The notes under the pieces are model-generated. The model was not told the origin of the DNA. It searched no databases and worked only from the letters and a program-made list of their open reading frames with translations. 64,000 bases of DNA from Herpetosiphon sp042688385 (GTDB taxonomy: Bacteria > Chloroflexota > Chloroflexia > Chloroflexales > Herpetosiphonaceae), in assembly GCF_042688385.1 (NCBI RefSeq), contig NZ_JBHUPY010000015.1, positions 186,001 to 250,000 of the forward strand, in the 5' to 3' direction. The position numbers and the translations under genes are program-made. This document shows positions 15,702 to 23,713 of the stretch, one piece after another; positions within the stretch are counted from its first letter, which is position 1, and every line of letters begins with the position of its first letter.

Positions 15702-16397
15702 ATGGCTGGCCCGTTGGTTTTGCAAGTTGGTGATTGTACGGTTGCTTGTTCCTATGCTTTGCCGCATCAGCGCGGCGATGCCTTGCTTCAAAGCCGCTTG
15801 CGCAGCATCTTTGGCGATGAAACGCTGGTTTGCAACGAAGGTCTCGATGGCGAAGCAACCGAGGATTTTCTCAAACGTTATGATCGAACAATGGCTCGGT
15901 ATCCCGAAATCGATTTGATTATCGTGCGTTATGGCGTAAACGATCGCAAGCGCTACGGTATTGGGCCATTCGAAGCCAAGTTAATCGAGCTTTGCGATTT
16001 ATTCGAGCGTGATTATCCGCAAGCTAACATCATGTTGGAAACCGGAATTTACGTCGATTATCCTGCGCACTATGCGTTCGATCGCAACTCCAAGCTTGAG
16101 CCTGTGTATCGCATGATTAGCAAGCTGGCGCAACAGCGCGGCTATACAGTCGTCGATATTTTCGAGCGCATGAAACGCGAAACCCAACAAGGCAATTGGG
16201 ATCTGCGCGCGCGCGGCTTTGGCTCGGTCGATGAGGATTTTCCGGTATTGGGGCCAGCACTTGATCATATTCATGGCCATGATGTGCGCTGGTTTACCAA
16301 TATCCACCCAAATATTCAAGGCATCCAAACGATTGTTGATGAAGAAATCTCCGTAATTACCCAAACCTGGCCAACTGGTTTGCGGGCAATAGCGTGA
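15702..16397 (+). CDS. SGNH-fold hydrolase with Cys at the nucleophile position
   Basis: This 231-residue protein resembles SGNH/GDSL esterases. Block I, normally GDS, reads VGDCTVAC with Cys12 (TGT at 15735-15737) in the serine position; block II is NEGLDGEAT, block III is YGVNDRKR (Asn80, Asp81) and block V is NIHPNIQG with the histidine kept but the usual DxxH aspartate replaced. A thiol nucleophile, or loss of hydrolase activity with retained ligand binding, is possible. GGAGG six bases before ATG 15702 sets the start; the upstream in-frame extension is not domain-like. No signal peptide is seen. The stop overlaps the ribosome site of the MFS transporter gene, so the two genes form a coupled pair. 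Confidence 0.8.
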   Translation: MAGPLVLQVGDCTVACSYALPHQRGDALLQSRLRSIFGDETLVCNEGLDGEATEDFLKRYDRTMARYPEIDLIIVRYGVNDRKRYGIGPFEAKLIELCDLFERDYPQANIMLETGIYVDYPAHYAFDRNSKLEPVYRMISKLAQQRGYTVVDIFERMKRETQQGNWDLRARGFGSVDEDFPVLGPALDHIHGHDVRWFTNIHPNIQGIQTIVDEEISVITQTWPTGLRAIA

Positions 16398-16405
16398 GGA
16401 GTATT

Positions 16406-17623
16406 ATGCAGCAGGTACCTTCGGCGCATGTGCGTCATCCAATGTGGCCCATTTATCTTTGTGTTGCAGTCACTGCGCTTGGCATTGGGATTATCAATCC
16501 GTTGATTCCGCATTTGCTTGAAGATAATGGCGCTGATGAATTTATCGTGGGCTTGAGCACCAGTGTGATGTTTGCCAGCCTTGTGCTGACCGGCATGCCA
16601 ATTGGCCGCACGATTGATAAATTTGGCATTCGGCTCTTTTTGATTGTGGGATTAATTTCCTACACCTTTGCCATGCTGGCAATGCCTTGGACGAGTAGCA
16701 TTCCGCTGTTTTTTATGTGGCGGATCTTCGAAGGGATTGGCTGGTCGTGTGTTTGGACTGCCGCCGAAACCTATGTGAGTCGTGTCAGTTCGCCCGAACA
16801 GCGTGGCCATAATACAGCGGTGTATGGCATGTCGCTGGCCAGTGGTACAGCAGCAGGCCCCATTATTGGCACGGCGGTTTTGCAATTGACTGGCAGCCAT
16901 ATCATGCCATTTTTTGTGGCGGTTGGCGCGGCAATTCTCGCAACCGTAATTGTGGTTTTGGTTGTGCCTGAGCCGCATGTAGCCCATACCGAGCATGAAA
17001 GTGGCGGCGTAAGCTTCAAAATCACCAGACCATTGATTTTGCCTTTGGCAATTGCCTTCCTCTATGGTTATGGCACATTGTCGCTGGTTTCGTTGCTGCC
17101 AACCCTCAACTATAGTAATTGGGAGCTTGGGACGCTGATTTCGGTCACGGTGATTGCCAATATTGTGGCGCAAGTGCCGATTGGCCGCATGCTCGATCGC
17201 TATGGCTATCGGCCCTTGCTGATTGGCTCGTTGTCGTTGCTTTCTGGCGCGGCGCTCTTTGCTACCTTCCACCCACCATTTTTGCTAACGCTCTTTTTGG
17301 GCATGTTGCTCGGCGCGTTTGCTGGCACGCTCTACCCAATTGGGCTAGCGGTGTTGGCGGCGCGGGTGCCACCAGCCAAGTTGGGCGGCGCTAGCGGTAT
17401 GTTTACCGTCTGTTATGGCCTTGGCAGTTTTGTGGGACCAGCACTAACCGGTGGCGTAATGGCCTGGGTTGGCGATAAACATAGCGATCAAGCGCTGTTT
17501 GGCACGATTGGGTGTTTGGTATTGGCACTCTTGGTCTTGATTATGACTGGGATTGATCGAATCAACGTTAAAGAGGAACATCCGGTGAGCGTTGCTTCGA
17601 CGGGCATCAAACCACCAATGTAA
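16406..17623 (+). CDS. MFS transporter
   Basis: The 405-residue protein has twelve predicted membrane segments in two six-helix halves and the MFS loop 2-3 signature GRTIDKFGIRLFL, with the related GRMLDRYGYRPLL in the second half. It most resembles drug or sugar efflux permeases of the DHA1 type, an inference from length and loop motifs. The central loop (EPHVAHTEHESGG) is cytoplasmic and histidine-rich. ATG 16406 is preceded by AGGAG, which overlaps the TGA of the SGNH gene; a GTG at 16394 would overlap that stop but has no ribosome site. The substrate may be a product of, or a substrate for, the coupled SGNH-fold protein. Confidence 0.9.
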   Translation: MQQVPSAHVRHPMWPIYLCVAVTALGIGIINPLIPHLLEDNGADEFIVGLSTSVMFASLVLTGMPIGRTIDKFGIRLFLIVGLISYTFAMLAMPWTSSIPLFFMWRIFEGIGWSCVWTAAETYVSRVSSPEQRGHNTAVYGMSLASGTAAGPIIGTAVLQLTGSHIMPFFVAVGAAILATVIVVLVVPEPHVAHTEHESGGVSFKITRPLILPLAIAFLYGYGTLSLVSLLPTLNYSNWELGTLISVTVIANIVAQVPIGRMLDRYGYRPLLIGSLSLLSGAALFATFHPPFLLTLFLGMLLGAFAGTLYPIGLAVLAARVPPAKLGGASGMFTVCYGLGSFVGPALTGGVMAWVGDKHSDQALFGTIGCLVLALLVLIMTGIDRINVKEEHPVSVASTGIKPPM

Positions 17624-17642
17624 AATTATCAATTTGATGACA

Positions 17643-17669
17643 AAAGGCTGGCACAATGCCAGCCTTTTT
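17643..17669 (+). terminator. Rho-independent terminator of the MFS operon
   Basis: AAAGGCTGGCA (17643-17653) and TGCCAGCCTTT (17657-17667) form a perfect stem with loop CAA and end in a T run. Confidence 0.92.
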
Positions 17670-17693
17670 GGTACGCCCAAAATCAAGTTAAAC

Positions 17694-17722
17694 AAAAAAC
17701 TCAGCACTAGTGCTGAGTTTTG
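17694..17722 (-). terminator. Terminator of the tRNA-Gln gene
   Basis: The 18-base perfect palindrome CTCAGCACTAGTGCTGAG (17700-17717) is followed, on the minus strand, by TTTTTTG (plus-strand A run 17694-17699). It begins just after the tRNA 3' end. Confidence 0.85.
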
Positions 17723-17723
17723 T

Positions 17724-17797
17724 TGGCTGGCGGACCAGGATTCGAACCTAGATAAACAGTGCCAAAAACTGTTGTCCTACCTTTAGACGATCCGCCA
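17724..17797 (-). tRNA. tRNA-Gln (anticodon TTG)
   Basis: On the minus strand the acceptor arms TGGCGGA and TCCGCCA pair fully, the D arm reads GTCTAAAGGTAGGAC, the anticodon stem ACAGT/ACTGT encloses loop TTTTGGC with anticodon TTG, and the T arm reads TAGGTTCGAATCCTG. The discriminator base is G and CCA is encoded. The 74-base gene decodes CAA and, by wobble, CAG. Confidence 0.96.
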
Positions 17798-17834
17798 TCA
17801 CCGAGTTATCTTCAACGTTTCCGTCGACATTGAT

Positions 17835-17863
17835 AGTATAGCATAGACTGTTCTTTTTTGCAA
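17835..17863 (-). promoter_or_regulatory. Promoter of tRNA-Gln
   Basis: On the minus strand TTGCAA (17858-17863), a 17-base spacer and TATACT (17835-17840) place the start near 17828, about 30 bases before the mature tRNA. Confidence 0.75.
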
Positions 17864-17997
17864 ATCCGCCGAAAGTCGTAACGTATAAACCAGCTCAGCG
17901 CGCCAAAACTCCTGCCCAAATTGCTTATTCAGCCATGCCAAAAAACGCCAATCTGTGTATCTAGTGATTGCTATTGGTGCTTCAATCGGGGGTGGCT

Positions 17998-20900
17998 ATG
18001 AAACAGTCTTTCTGGTTATGGCTGCTGTTAGTGTGGCTCTGGCCACTAACAACGCAAGCCCAAACTCAGCCAGCGCAGGTTGTGCTCAACGAATTTTTGG
18101 CGCTTCCTAGCACTGGTAGCGAGTTTGTCGAGCTATACAATCCAACCTCAATTGCCATTGATCTCAGCGGTTGGGCGATTGATGATATAGAAGGTGGCAG
18201 CAGCCCCAAAATTCTGCCCACGCCGACCATGCTTGCACCCAATACTTGGTTGGTCGTTTCGCTGAGCAATGTGTTGAATAATAGCGGCGATCAGGTGCGC
18301 TTGCTCAATCCTGCTGGCCAGGTGATTGATCAATATAGTTATTCGAATGCAAGCCTTGGCCTTTCGTGGAGCCGCATACCCGATGGCAGTGGCGCTTGGC
18401 AAGCATCCACCTATCCAACCCCAGGCATGGCGAATGCCAGCCAAAGCCCAGCTACAGCAACCCCAACCATTAGCGTTAATCCAACGAGCATAAATTTACC
18501 AACCAACACTGCTACAATGCTACCAAGTGCCACGAGCACTGCAACCGTAGCTCCAACCGTGGTTCCATCGCCAAGCCCAATTCCAAGTGCAACGCCACTG
18601 CCACCCCCAGCCTTGATTCGGCTCAACGAGTTGATGGCTGCGCCGAGTGCCGGCCAAGAGTGGGTTGAACTGTATAACGCTGGCGAACAAACGGTCAATT
18701 TGTATGGCTGGCAGCTCGATGATGCAGCCGATGGAGCCAGCCCAATTCTGCTGGATGCAAACATCTTGCCTGCAAGTTGGCTGGTGATTTCGATGACCAA
18801 TATGTATAACAATAGTGGCGATGAGCTACGCTTGTTTGATTCAGTCGGTCGCTTGATCGATACGTTTAGCTATAGCGCCACCACCAGCAACCGCACATGG
18901 TCCAGAATTCCCGATGGCAACGGAGCTTGGCTGGCCGATCGCGCACCAAGCCTTGGCCAAAGCAATCCGGCTGATCCGCCAATTGCGCCAACCCAAGCTC
19001 GGATTTTAATCAACGAAGTGATGAGCCAACCAATCAGTGGCACCGATTGGGTCGAACTCTACAATCTCGGCCCTGATGCGCTTGATCTCAAAGGCTGGAA
19101 AATTGACGATCAGCTTGCTGCTGGCGGCGCGGCACATTCAATTCAAACGTCAACAATTATCAGCCCAGGTTCATGGCTACTGATTCCAGTTGGCACATTG
19201 TTGAATGCTGAGCTTGATAGCGTGCATTTAATTACTGATCAAGGTGTGGTGACTGATACATTCGATTACGCTAGCAGTGTAGCTGAACGCACATGGAGCC
19301 GCATGCCTGATGGTGCAGCAACTTGGCAAGCAGCCTCACGGGCCAGCCCTGCAATGGCCAATCGCCAAAATTCTAGCCCTGAACCAAACCAATTGCTGAT
19401 CAACGAAGTGTTAGCATGGCCGACAATCGGCGAGGAATTTGTTGAATTGTATAATGCTGGAGCTACACCAATCGATTTAAGTGGCTGGTGGCTTGATGAT
19501 CATGCGAATGCTGGTGGCTCAGCGCTGCGTATTCCCGACGATACGCTGATTGCACCACGCAGTTGGTATAGCATCTCTAGCAGTGGTTTGCTGAATGATA
19601 ATGGCGATCTTGTGCGCTTGCTCGATTATCGTTTGCAAGAATATGGGGTTTGGAATTATAGCTCGGCCTTGCAGGGCTTATCGGCGGGGCGCTGGCCCGA
19701 TGGTGGCCTCAATTGGTACAGCGGCCTGCGCGCTAGCCCCAATAATCGCAATCATGCGCTCGCTGCAATTCCTTCAGGCATCGTGATTAATGAAATTTCG
19801 CCGCTTGGCCAAGAATGGATCGAACTGTATTCAACCAATGCTGAAATAATTGATTTGGCTGGCTGGAGCATTAGCGATAGTTCAGGCACAACAATCAGGC
19901 TTGCAGCCAAAACCCAGCTTCAGCACGGCCAATTTCTCACCATAACCCTGAGTAGCATGCTCAATGACAGCGGCGATAGCGTGCAGCTTGCCATGGCTGA
20001 TGGCCGCGTCGTTGATCAATTAAGCTATACCAAGCCTTTAGCGCATACCACGTGGAGCCGGATTCCTGATGCTGGCAGTTGGCAGAATAACGCGCCAGCT
20101 ACTCCCAATCAGCCGAATCGTGCACCACAGCCAACCGCCGTACCAGCCACCAAAACACCAAAACCAACCGCGACCAAGAAACCAACTTCAATCCCAAGAG
20201 CAACTGCCAAACCAAAAGCTTCCAAGCCTAAAGCCACCGCTCAGCCGACGCTGGCTGCAAATGCCAAATATCCGCAGATTCAAATTAACGAAGTTGTGCC
20301 TGCCCCGCGCGCGATCGATTGGAATGCTGATGGCGAAAGCAATAGCAACGATGAATGGATTGAACTCTACAATCCCAATAGCTATCAGGTCGATTTAACT
20401 GGCTGGCAATTGGACGATCAGGCAGATGGAGGCTCACAGCCATGGCGCTTGCCCGCAGGCATGAGCATTGCGGCCAATGGCTATTTGGTGATTTTTGCCA
20501 GCCAAAGCAAATTAAGCCTCACCAACTCCGGCGAAGAGCTGCGTTTGCTCCAGCCAAATGCAGTAGTTGCCGATCAGGTTCGCTATGCCAAATTGGAGTA
20601 TGACCACAGTTGGGGCCGCCACCCGAGCAGCCAACAATGGCAAAGTTTTGCCCAACCAAGCCCCAAGCAAGCCAATAATCCAGCTCCAAGCGACTCAGCT
20701 GCTAAAAAAATCAGCTTGGGCGAGGCTCAACAAGCAGCAATTGATAGTAACGTATTGGTTGAAGGCGTGGTCAGTGCTGAGCTGAATCTATTTCGCCAAC
20801 GCGCTTTCTATGTGCAAGATTCGACGGCAGGAATGTTGGTCTTTATCAGCAATAACGTCACCTTGCCAACATTAAAACAAGGCATGGTTGTGCAACTTCA

Positions 20901-21693
20901 GGCAACGGTTGGCAGCTACCATCAAGAGCCACAGTTGATTATTGCGGCGGCTGCTGATCTCAAAATTATCAAACAACAAGCGGATTTAGTGATTCACAGC
21001 CCAAATAGGCTTGATCAAGCGACACTTGGCCAGTTGGTAAAACTGAAATTGCGCTTCAAGCAACGCAACGCCGATAGTTTAGTGGTCGAGTTTGGCTCGC
21101 AACAGTTGCAATTGCGTTTGGCGCAAGGCCAAAGTTTGCCGCAGCTGCCAAGTGCAATCCAGCTCAATGCAATTGGCATCCTTAGCCGCTACGATGATGT
21201 GTGGCGTTTGCAGGTGCGGCAGGTGGCCGATTTGGGCCTGCCGCAACGCTTGCCCGCGACCAGCCAACCAAACCTGCCCACGTTGTGGGCTTGGGTGCTT
21301 GGCTTGATTGGGCTTGGTTGGCTGGTTCGCTGCTATGGATTTACTGGCGGAATAATTCCCAAACGAGGTGTTTTAGCTCAGGCAAAATTAACGATTCTAA
21401 GGCCAATCGTACCGCGCCCGACGAACCTGGCATACAAAAAACCAAGGTTCGGCCTGCGATTCCGGCGGTTGCGCGTGAAAGCATGGCTCCAGCGCCAATG
21501 TCGTTGTAGGAGAGCATGCGGAAAATCTCGCCAAAACCAGGTAATTTTTTATCGAGCAATGGCTCAATCGCCTCGATTGTGGCATCGCGGCGAGCAATGC
21601 CAGTGCCGCCATTGGTTAATACTGCATCGCAATCGCTGCGCGCAATGCATTGCTGCACAAACTCGGCCACCTGATCCGGCTCGTCGGGAATAA
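17998..21693 (+). CDS. Surface protein with six lamin-tail domains; C-terminus uncertain
   Basis: The open frame encodes about 1,231 residues. A signal peptide (KQSFWLWLLLVWLWPL) is followed by six lamin-tail (LTD) domains, each with the core xxNExxxxP...EWVELYN...DLSGW...DD, starting near 18080, 18620, 19000, 19390, 19785 and 20280. Proline/threonine-rich linkers (18450-18600; 20120-20260 with repeated KPTATKKPT words) separate domains 1-2 and 5-6. An OB-fold-like domain (EGVVSAELN ... RAFYVQDSTAGMLVF) covers about 20700-21230. The protein is probably anchored outside the cell. The natural end is doubtful: after the start of a C-terminal membrane segment (LWAWVLGLIGLGWL, about 21285-21326) the frame becomes Arg/Cys-rich and antisense to moaB, whereas the +1 frame continues the membrane helix as AGSLLWIYWRNN. 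A frameshift at about 21310-21330 is likely. The start has GGGGGTGG upstream of ATG 17998. Confidence 0.8.
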   Translation: MKQSFWLWLLLVWLWPLTTQAQTQPAQVVLNEFLALPSTGSEFVELYNPTSIAIDLSGWAIDDIEGGSSPKILPTPTMLAPNTWLVVSLSNVLNNSGDQVRLLNPAGQVIDQYSYSNASLGLSWSRIPDGSGAWQASTYPTPGMANASQSPATATPTISVNPTSINLPTNTATMLPSATSTATVAPTVVPSPSPIPSATPLPPPALIRLNELMAAPSAGQEWVELYNAGEQTVNLYGWQLDDAADGASPILLDANILPASWLVISMTNMYNNSGDELRLFDSVGRLIDTFSYSATTSNRTWSRIPDGNGAWLADRAPSLGQSNPADPPIAPTQARILINEVMSQPISGTDWVELYNLGPDALDLKGWKIDDQLAAGGAAHSIQTSTIISPGSWLLIPVGTLLNAELDSVHLITDQGVVTDTFDYASSVAERTWSRMPDGAATWQAASRASPAMANRQNSSPEPNQLLINEVLAWPTIGEEFVELYNAGATPIDLSGWWLDDHANAGGSALRIPDDTLIAPRSWYSISSSGLLNDNGDLVRLLDYRLQEYGVWNYSSALQGLSAGRWPDGGLNWYSGLRASPNNRNHALAAIPSGIVINEISPLGQEWIELYSTNAEIIDLAGWSISDSSGTTIRLAAKTQLQHGQFLTITLSSMLNDSGDSVQLAMADGRVVDQLSYTKPLAHTTWSRIPDAGSWQNNAPATPNQPNRAPQPTAVPATKTPKPTATKKPTSIPRATAKPKASKPKATAQPTLAANAKYPQIQINEVVPAPRAIDWNADGESNSNDEWIELYNPNSYQVDLTGWQLDDQADGGSQPWRLPAGMSIAANGYLVIFASQSKLSLTNSGEELRLLQPNAVVADQVRYAKLEYDHSWGRHPSSQQWQSFAQPSPKQANNPAPSDSAAKKISLGEAQQAAIDSNVLVEGVVSAELNLFRQRAFYVQDSTAGMLVFISNNVTLPTLKQGMVVQLQATVGSYHQEPQLIIAAAADLKIIKQQADLVIHSPNRLDQATLGQLVKLKLRFKQRNADSLVVEFGSQQLQLRLAQGQSLPQLPSAIQLNAIGILSRYDDVWRLQVRQVADLGLPQRLPATSQPNLPTLWAWVLGLIGLGWLVRCYGFTGGIIPKRGVLAQAKLTILRPIVPRPTNLAYKKPRFGLRFRRLRVKAWLQRQCRCRRACGKSRQNQVIFYRAMAQSPRLWHRGEQCQCRHWLILHRNRCAQCIAAQTRPPDPARRE

Positions 21694-21856
21694 TCCGATA
21701 TTCGACGATTTCAAAGCCTGCGGCGGTTAATAATTCTTGGGCAAGCGCTCCGCTCTTATCGGTTTCGATACTGCGCGTATCGCTAATCGTAATAATTGCA
21801 CAACGGACTGGGGCTTGGTGTTGTGCCGCTGCTTCGGCATGATCTTCGTAGCCCAT
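21341..21856 (-). CDS. moaB: MoaB/Mog-family molybdenum cofactor protein
   Basis: The 171-residue protein belongs to the MoaB/MogA/MoeA-C domain family, which adenylates molybdopterin before metal insertion. The diagnostic strands and loops are present: AIITISDTRSIETDKSG, the LTNGGTGIARRDATIEAI motif binding the dithiolene-pterin, GFGEIFRMLSYNDIGAGAMLSRA and FCMPGSSGAVRLALE. ATG 21856 has GGAGG five bases upstream. The 3' end lies antisense to the doubtful tail of the lamin-tail-domain gene, and the moaB frame is the better supported of the two because all motifs are intact to the last residue. No other molybdopterin gene is adjacent; a ThiF/MoeB-like gene lies at 3259. Confidence 0.92.
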   Translation of the reverse strand: MGYEDHAEAAAQHQAPVRCAIITISDTRSIETDKSGALAQELLTAAGFEIVEYRIIPDEPDQVAEFVQQCIARSDCDAVLTNGGTGIARRDATIEAIEPLLDKKLPGFGEIFRMLSYNDIGAGAMLSRATAGIAGRTLVFCMPGSSGAVRLALESLILPELKHLVWELFRQ

Positions 21857-21901
21857 ATGGCCTCCTTCACTAAATTGGGCATTCTGCCTATCGTAGCGCA
21901 T

Positions 21902-21930
21902 TTGCTCAAAGCTGGCTATAGGGTGATAAT
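21902..21930 (+). promoter_or_regulatory. Promoter of the TolB-like gene
   Basis: TTGCTC (21902-21907), 17 bases and GATAAT (21925-21930) place the start near 21937, about 20 bases before ATG 21958. Confidence 0.55.
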
Positions 21931-21957
21931 CAAGCCAAGTATGCCCAAGGAGTCGTC

Positions 21958-23040
21958 ATGGATCAGATAGGTCGTCGAACATTAACGAGTTTATCGGTGG
22001 GCTTGGTGGCAATTGTGATTTTGCTGGTCGCAATTGGCCAACAGCCTACTACCAGCCAAGGTTCTAGCAACCCTACCAATCAACAACAAGTCAGTGGGAT
22101 TTTATTTTTGCGCAACCCCTCGCAGCAAGCAGAGTTGTGGCGTTCTGATGCCAATGGTCAGGGCCAACAATTGCTTGTGCCGCAAATTAGTGATTACAGC
22201 CTGAGCCCCGATGGGCGCAAGGTTGCCTATGCCACTCAAGCCGAAGCCCAACCAAGCAGAATCGAGATTTTCGATCTGACTCAGAATCAGGTAATTACCA
22301 GCACTGGCGCTGCCGATTGGACTGGCTATACGCCGAATTGGTCGCCTGCTGATAACGCAATTGTTTACGAACGGCGCACGATTGGCACTGGTGGCGTTGG
22401 CTCGCCCAAACTTTGGCTGATGCAGCCCGATGGTATCCAAGTCAGTCCCGTTGTTAAAGGTGGCGATGTAGTTACCTTTGGCGCACATTGGTCGAACGCT
22501 GGGCAGATGTTGGGCTTTACCGACCCGCTGCGCAATGAGTTGGTGCTGTTTGATTTTAGTGATGTGCTACGGCGAATTCCATTTAGCGGCGATTTCGATT
22601 GGTCGCCTGATGATCAACGCTTGGTGATTAGTGTGCTGCGTGAAACTCAAGCTGGCTTTCGCAATGAGTTGGTGTTGTTTGATTTGGCCAGCGAGCAACA
22701 AACGCCCTTGGCCAGCCAAACCGACACTGATGATTTTACGCCAAGTTGGTCGCCTGATGGCAAGCAAATCGCGTTTGTGCGGCGGACTCGCGAAGTGCCA
22801 CGTGGCGAGATTTGGGTGGTGAATGCTGATGGCAGCGAGCCACGGGCAATAACTGCTGGCGGCGGCTACGATAATGTCGATCCTCAATGGACACCAGATA
22901 GCCAGCAATTGCTTTGGACGCGCTTAACCGTTGGTTCGGCCAACGTGCCTTCGGCAATTTGGACGGCTAATTTGGCTGATAATGCGGAGCCACGGGTGTT
23001 GATTGAAAATGCCACCCAAGCTCGTTGGATAGTTGAGTAA
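21958..23040 (+). CDS. TolB-like beta-propeller protein, membrane-anchored
   Basis: The 360-residue protein has an N-terminal signal anchor (SLSVGLVAIVILLVAI, residues 12-27) and at least five PD40/TolB-type blades marked by the words LSPDGRKVAYAT, NWSPADNAIVYER, DWSPDDQRLVIS, SWSPDGKQIAFVRR and QWTPDSQQLLWTR. Each blade ends in a strand such as RIEIFDL or EIWVVNADG. Such propellers act outside the cytoplasmic membrane in binding or scaffolding, and there is no Tol-Pal context here, so the partner is unknown. ATG 21958 follows AAGGAG at a five-base distance. The hydrolase gene begins five bases after its stop and should be co-transcribed. Confidence 0.9.
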   Translation: MDQIGRRTLTSLSVGLVAIVILLVAIGQQPTTSQGSSNPTNQQQVSGILFLRNPSQQAELWRSDANGQGQQLLVPQISDYSLSPDGRKVAYATQAEAQPSRIEIFDLTQNQVITSTGAADWTGYTPNWSPADNAIVYERRTIGTGGVGSPKLWLMQPDGIQVSPVVKGGDVVTFGAHWSNAGQMLGFTDPLRNELVLFDFSDVLRRIPFSGDFDWSPDDQRLVISVLRETQAGFRNELVLFDLASEQQTPLASQTDTDDFTPSWSPDGKQIAFVRRTREVPRGEIWVVNADGSEPRAITAGGGYDNVDPQWTPDSQQLLWTRLTVGSANVPSAIWTANLADNAEPRVLIENATQARWIVE

Positions 23041-23044
23041 GCAC

Positions 23045-23671
23045 ATGCAAACAACAATTCATTTTCTCTCAGCAGACAGCAGCACCTTATTGGAAGGCAA
23101 ATGGTTGGCTCCAGCCCAACTCCCTGAACGAGTTGCGGTGTTGGCGCATCACTTTCCGCCAATGTCGAATATGGATCAGCGGGCGATTTTCGCCACCTTC
23201 AAAGTGCTGCGAGACCGTGGTTGGGGCGTGTTGCGCTACAACTCGCGCGGCGTGGGCAAAAGCCAAGGCGAATTTAGCGGCGGCCCGGGCGAAGATCTCG
23301 ATTTGCAGGCAGCCTTAGCTGAGGCTCGCCAGCGCGCTCCCCAAGCCCAAATCTGCCTGATCGGTTGGTCGTTTGGGGCGCAATTGGTGTTGCGAGTGAT
23401 GGCCAGCGATCCAGCGATTCGGGCAACCGTTGCGGTTACACCAAACCCAATTGGTTTGCAGGAAAGTGCCCAAGGCCAGCATGGGCCGTTATTGGCAATT
23501 GTGGCCGAGCGCGATCAATTTTTTGATTTGATTGAAACCCGCACCGCCTTTGAACAAGCCAGCGAGCCAAAAACCTGGCATTTGCTGAAATGGGCTGACC
23601 ACTATTATCTGACTCGCGAGGATGAAGTGGCGCAATTGACGGTGGATTGGCTCGAACAGGCGGTTAAGTGA
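23045..23671 (+). CDS. Alpha/beta hydrolase
   Basis: This 208-residue serine hydrolase belongs to the small dienelactone-hydrolase/COG2945-like group. The nucleophile elbow is GWSFGAQ, the acid candidate is in AERDQFFD and the histidine in WADHYYL near the C-terminus. The oxyanion region is AHHFPPMSNMDQ, and RGVGKSQGEFSGGPGE follows the usual core helix-turn. It is cytoplasmic with no leader. ATG 23045 is the natural start; a TTG at 23033 would overlap the TolB-like stop. A moderate hairpin follows the gene. The substrate is unknown. Confidence 0.87.
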   Translation: MQTTIHFLSADSSTLLEGKWLAPAQLPERVAVLAHHFPPMSNMDQRAIFATFKVLRDRGWGVLRYNSRGVGKSQGEFSGGPGEDLDLQAALAEARQRAPQAQICLIGWSFGAQLVLRVMASDPAIRATVAVTPNPIGLQESAQGQHGPLLAIVAERDQFFDLIETRTAFEQASEPKTWHLLKWADHYYLTREDEVAQLTVDWLEQAVK

Positions 23672-23672
23672 A

Positions 23673-23702
23673 AACAGGAAGCAGTTTGCACCGCTCCCTG
23701 TT
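23673..23702. terminator. Possible bidirectional hairpin
   Basis: AACAGG (23673-23678) and CCTGTT (23697-23702) with inner GC/GC pairs form a loose hairpin in the space between two convergent genes. It lacks a long T run. Confidence 0.45.
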
Positions 23703-23713
23703 ATTCAGAAAAT

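Noticed and set aside
16652..17272. A 206-residue antisense ORF in the MFS transporter gene
   Set aside because: It is rich in Arg/His/Asn as a mirror of hydrophobic codons, with no sign of its own expression.
21201..21509. A separate small gene for the AGSLLWIYWRNN frame
   Set aside because: It has no start of its own and is best seen as a frameshift continuation of the lamin-tail-domain protein.
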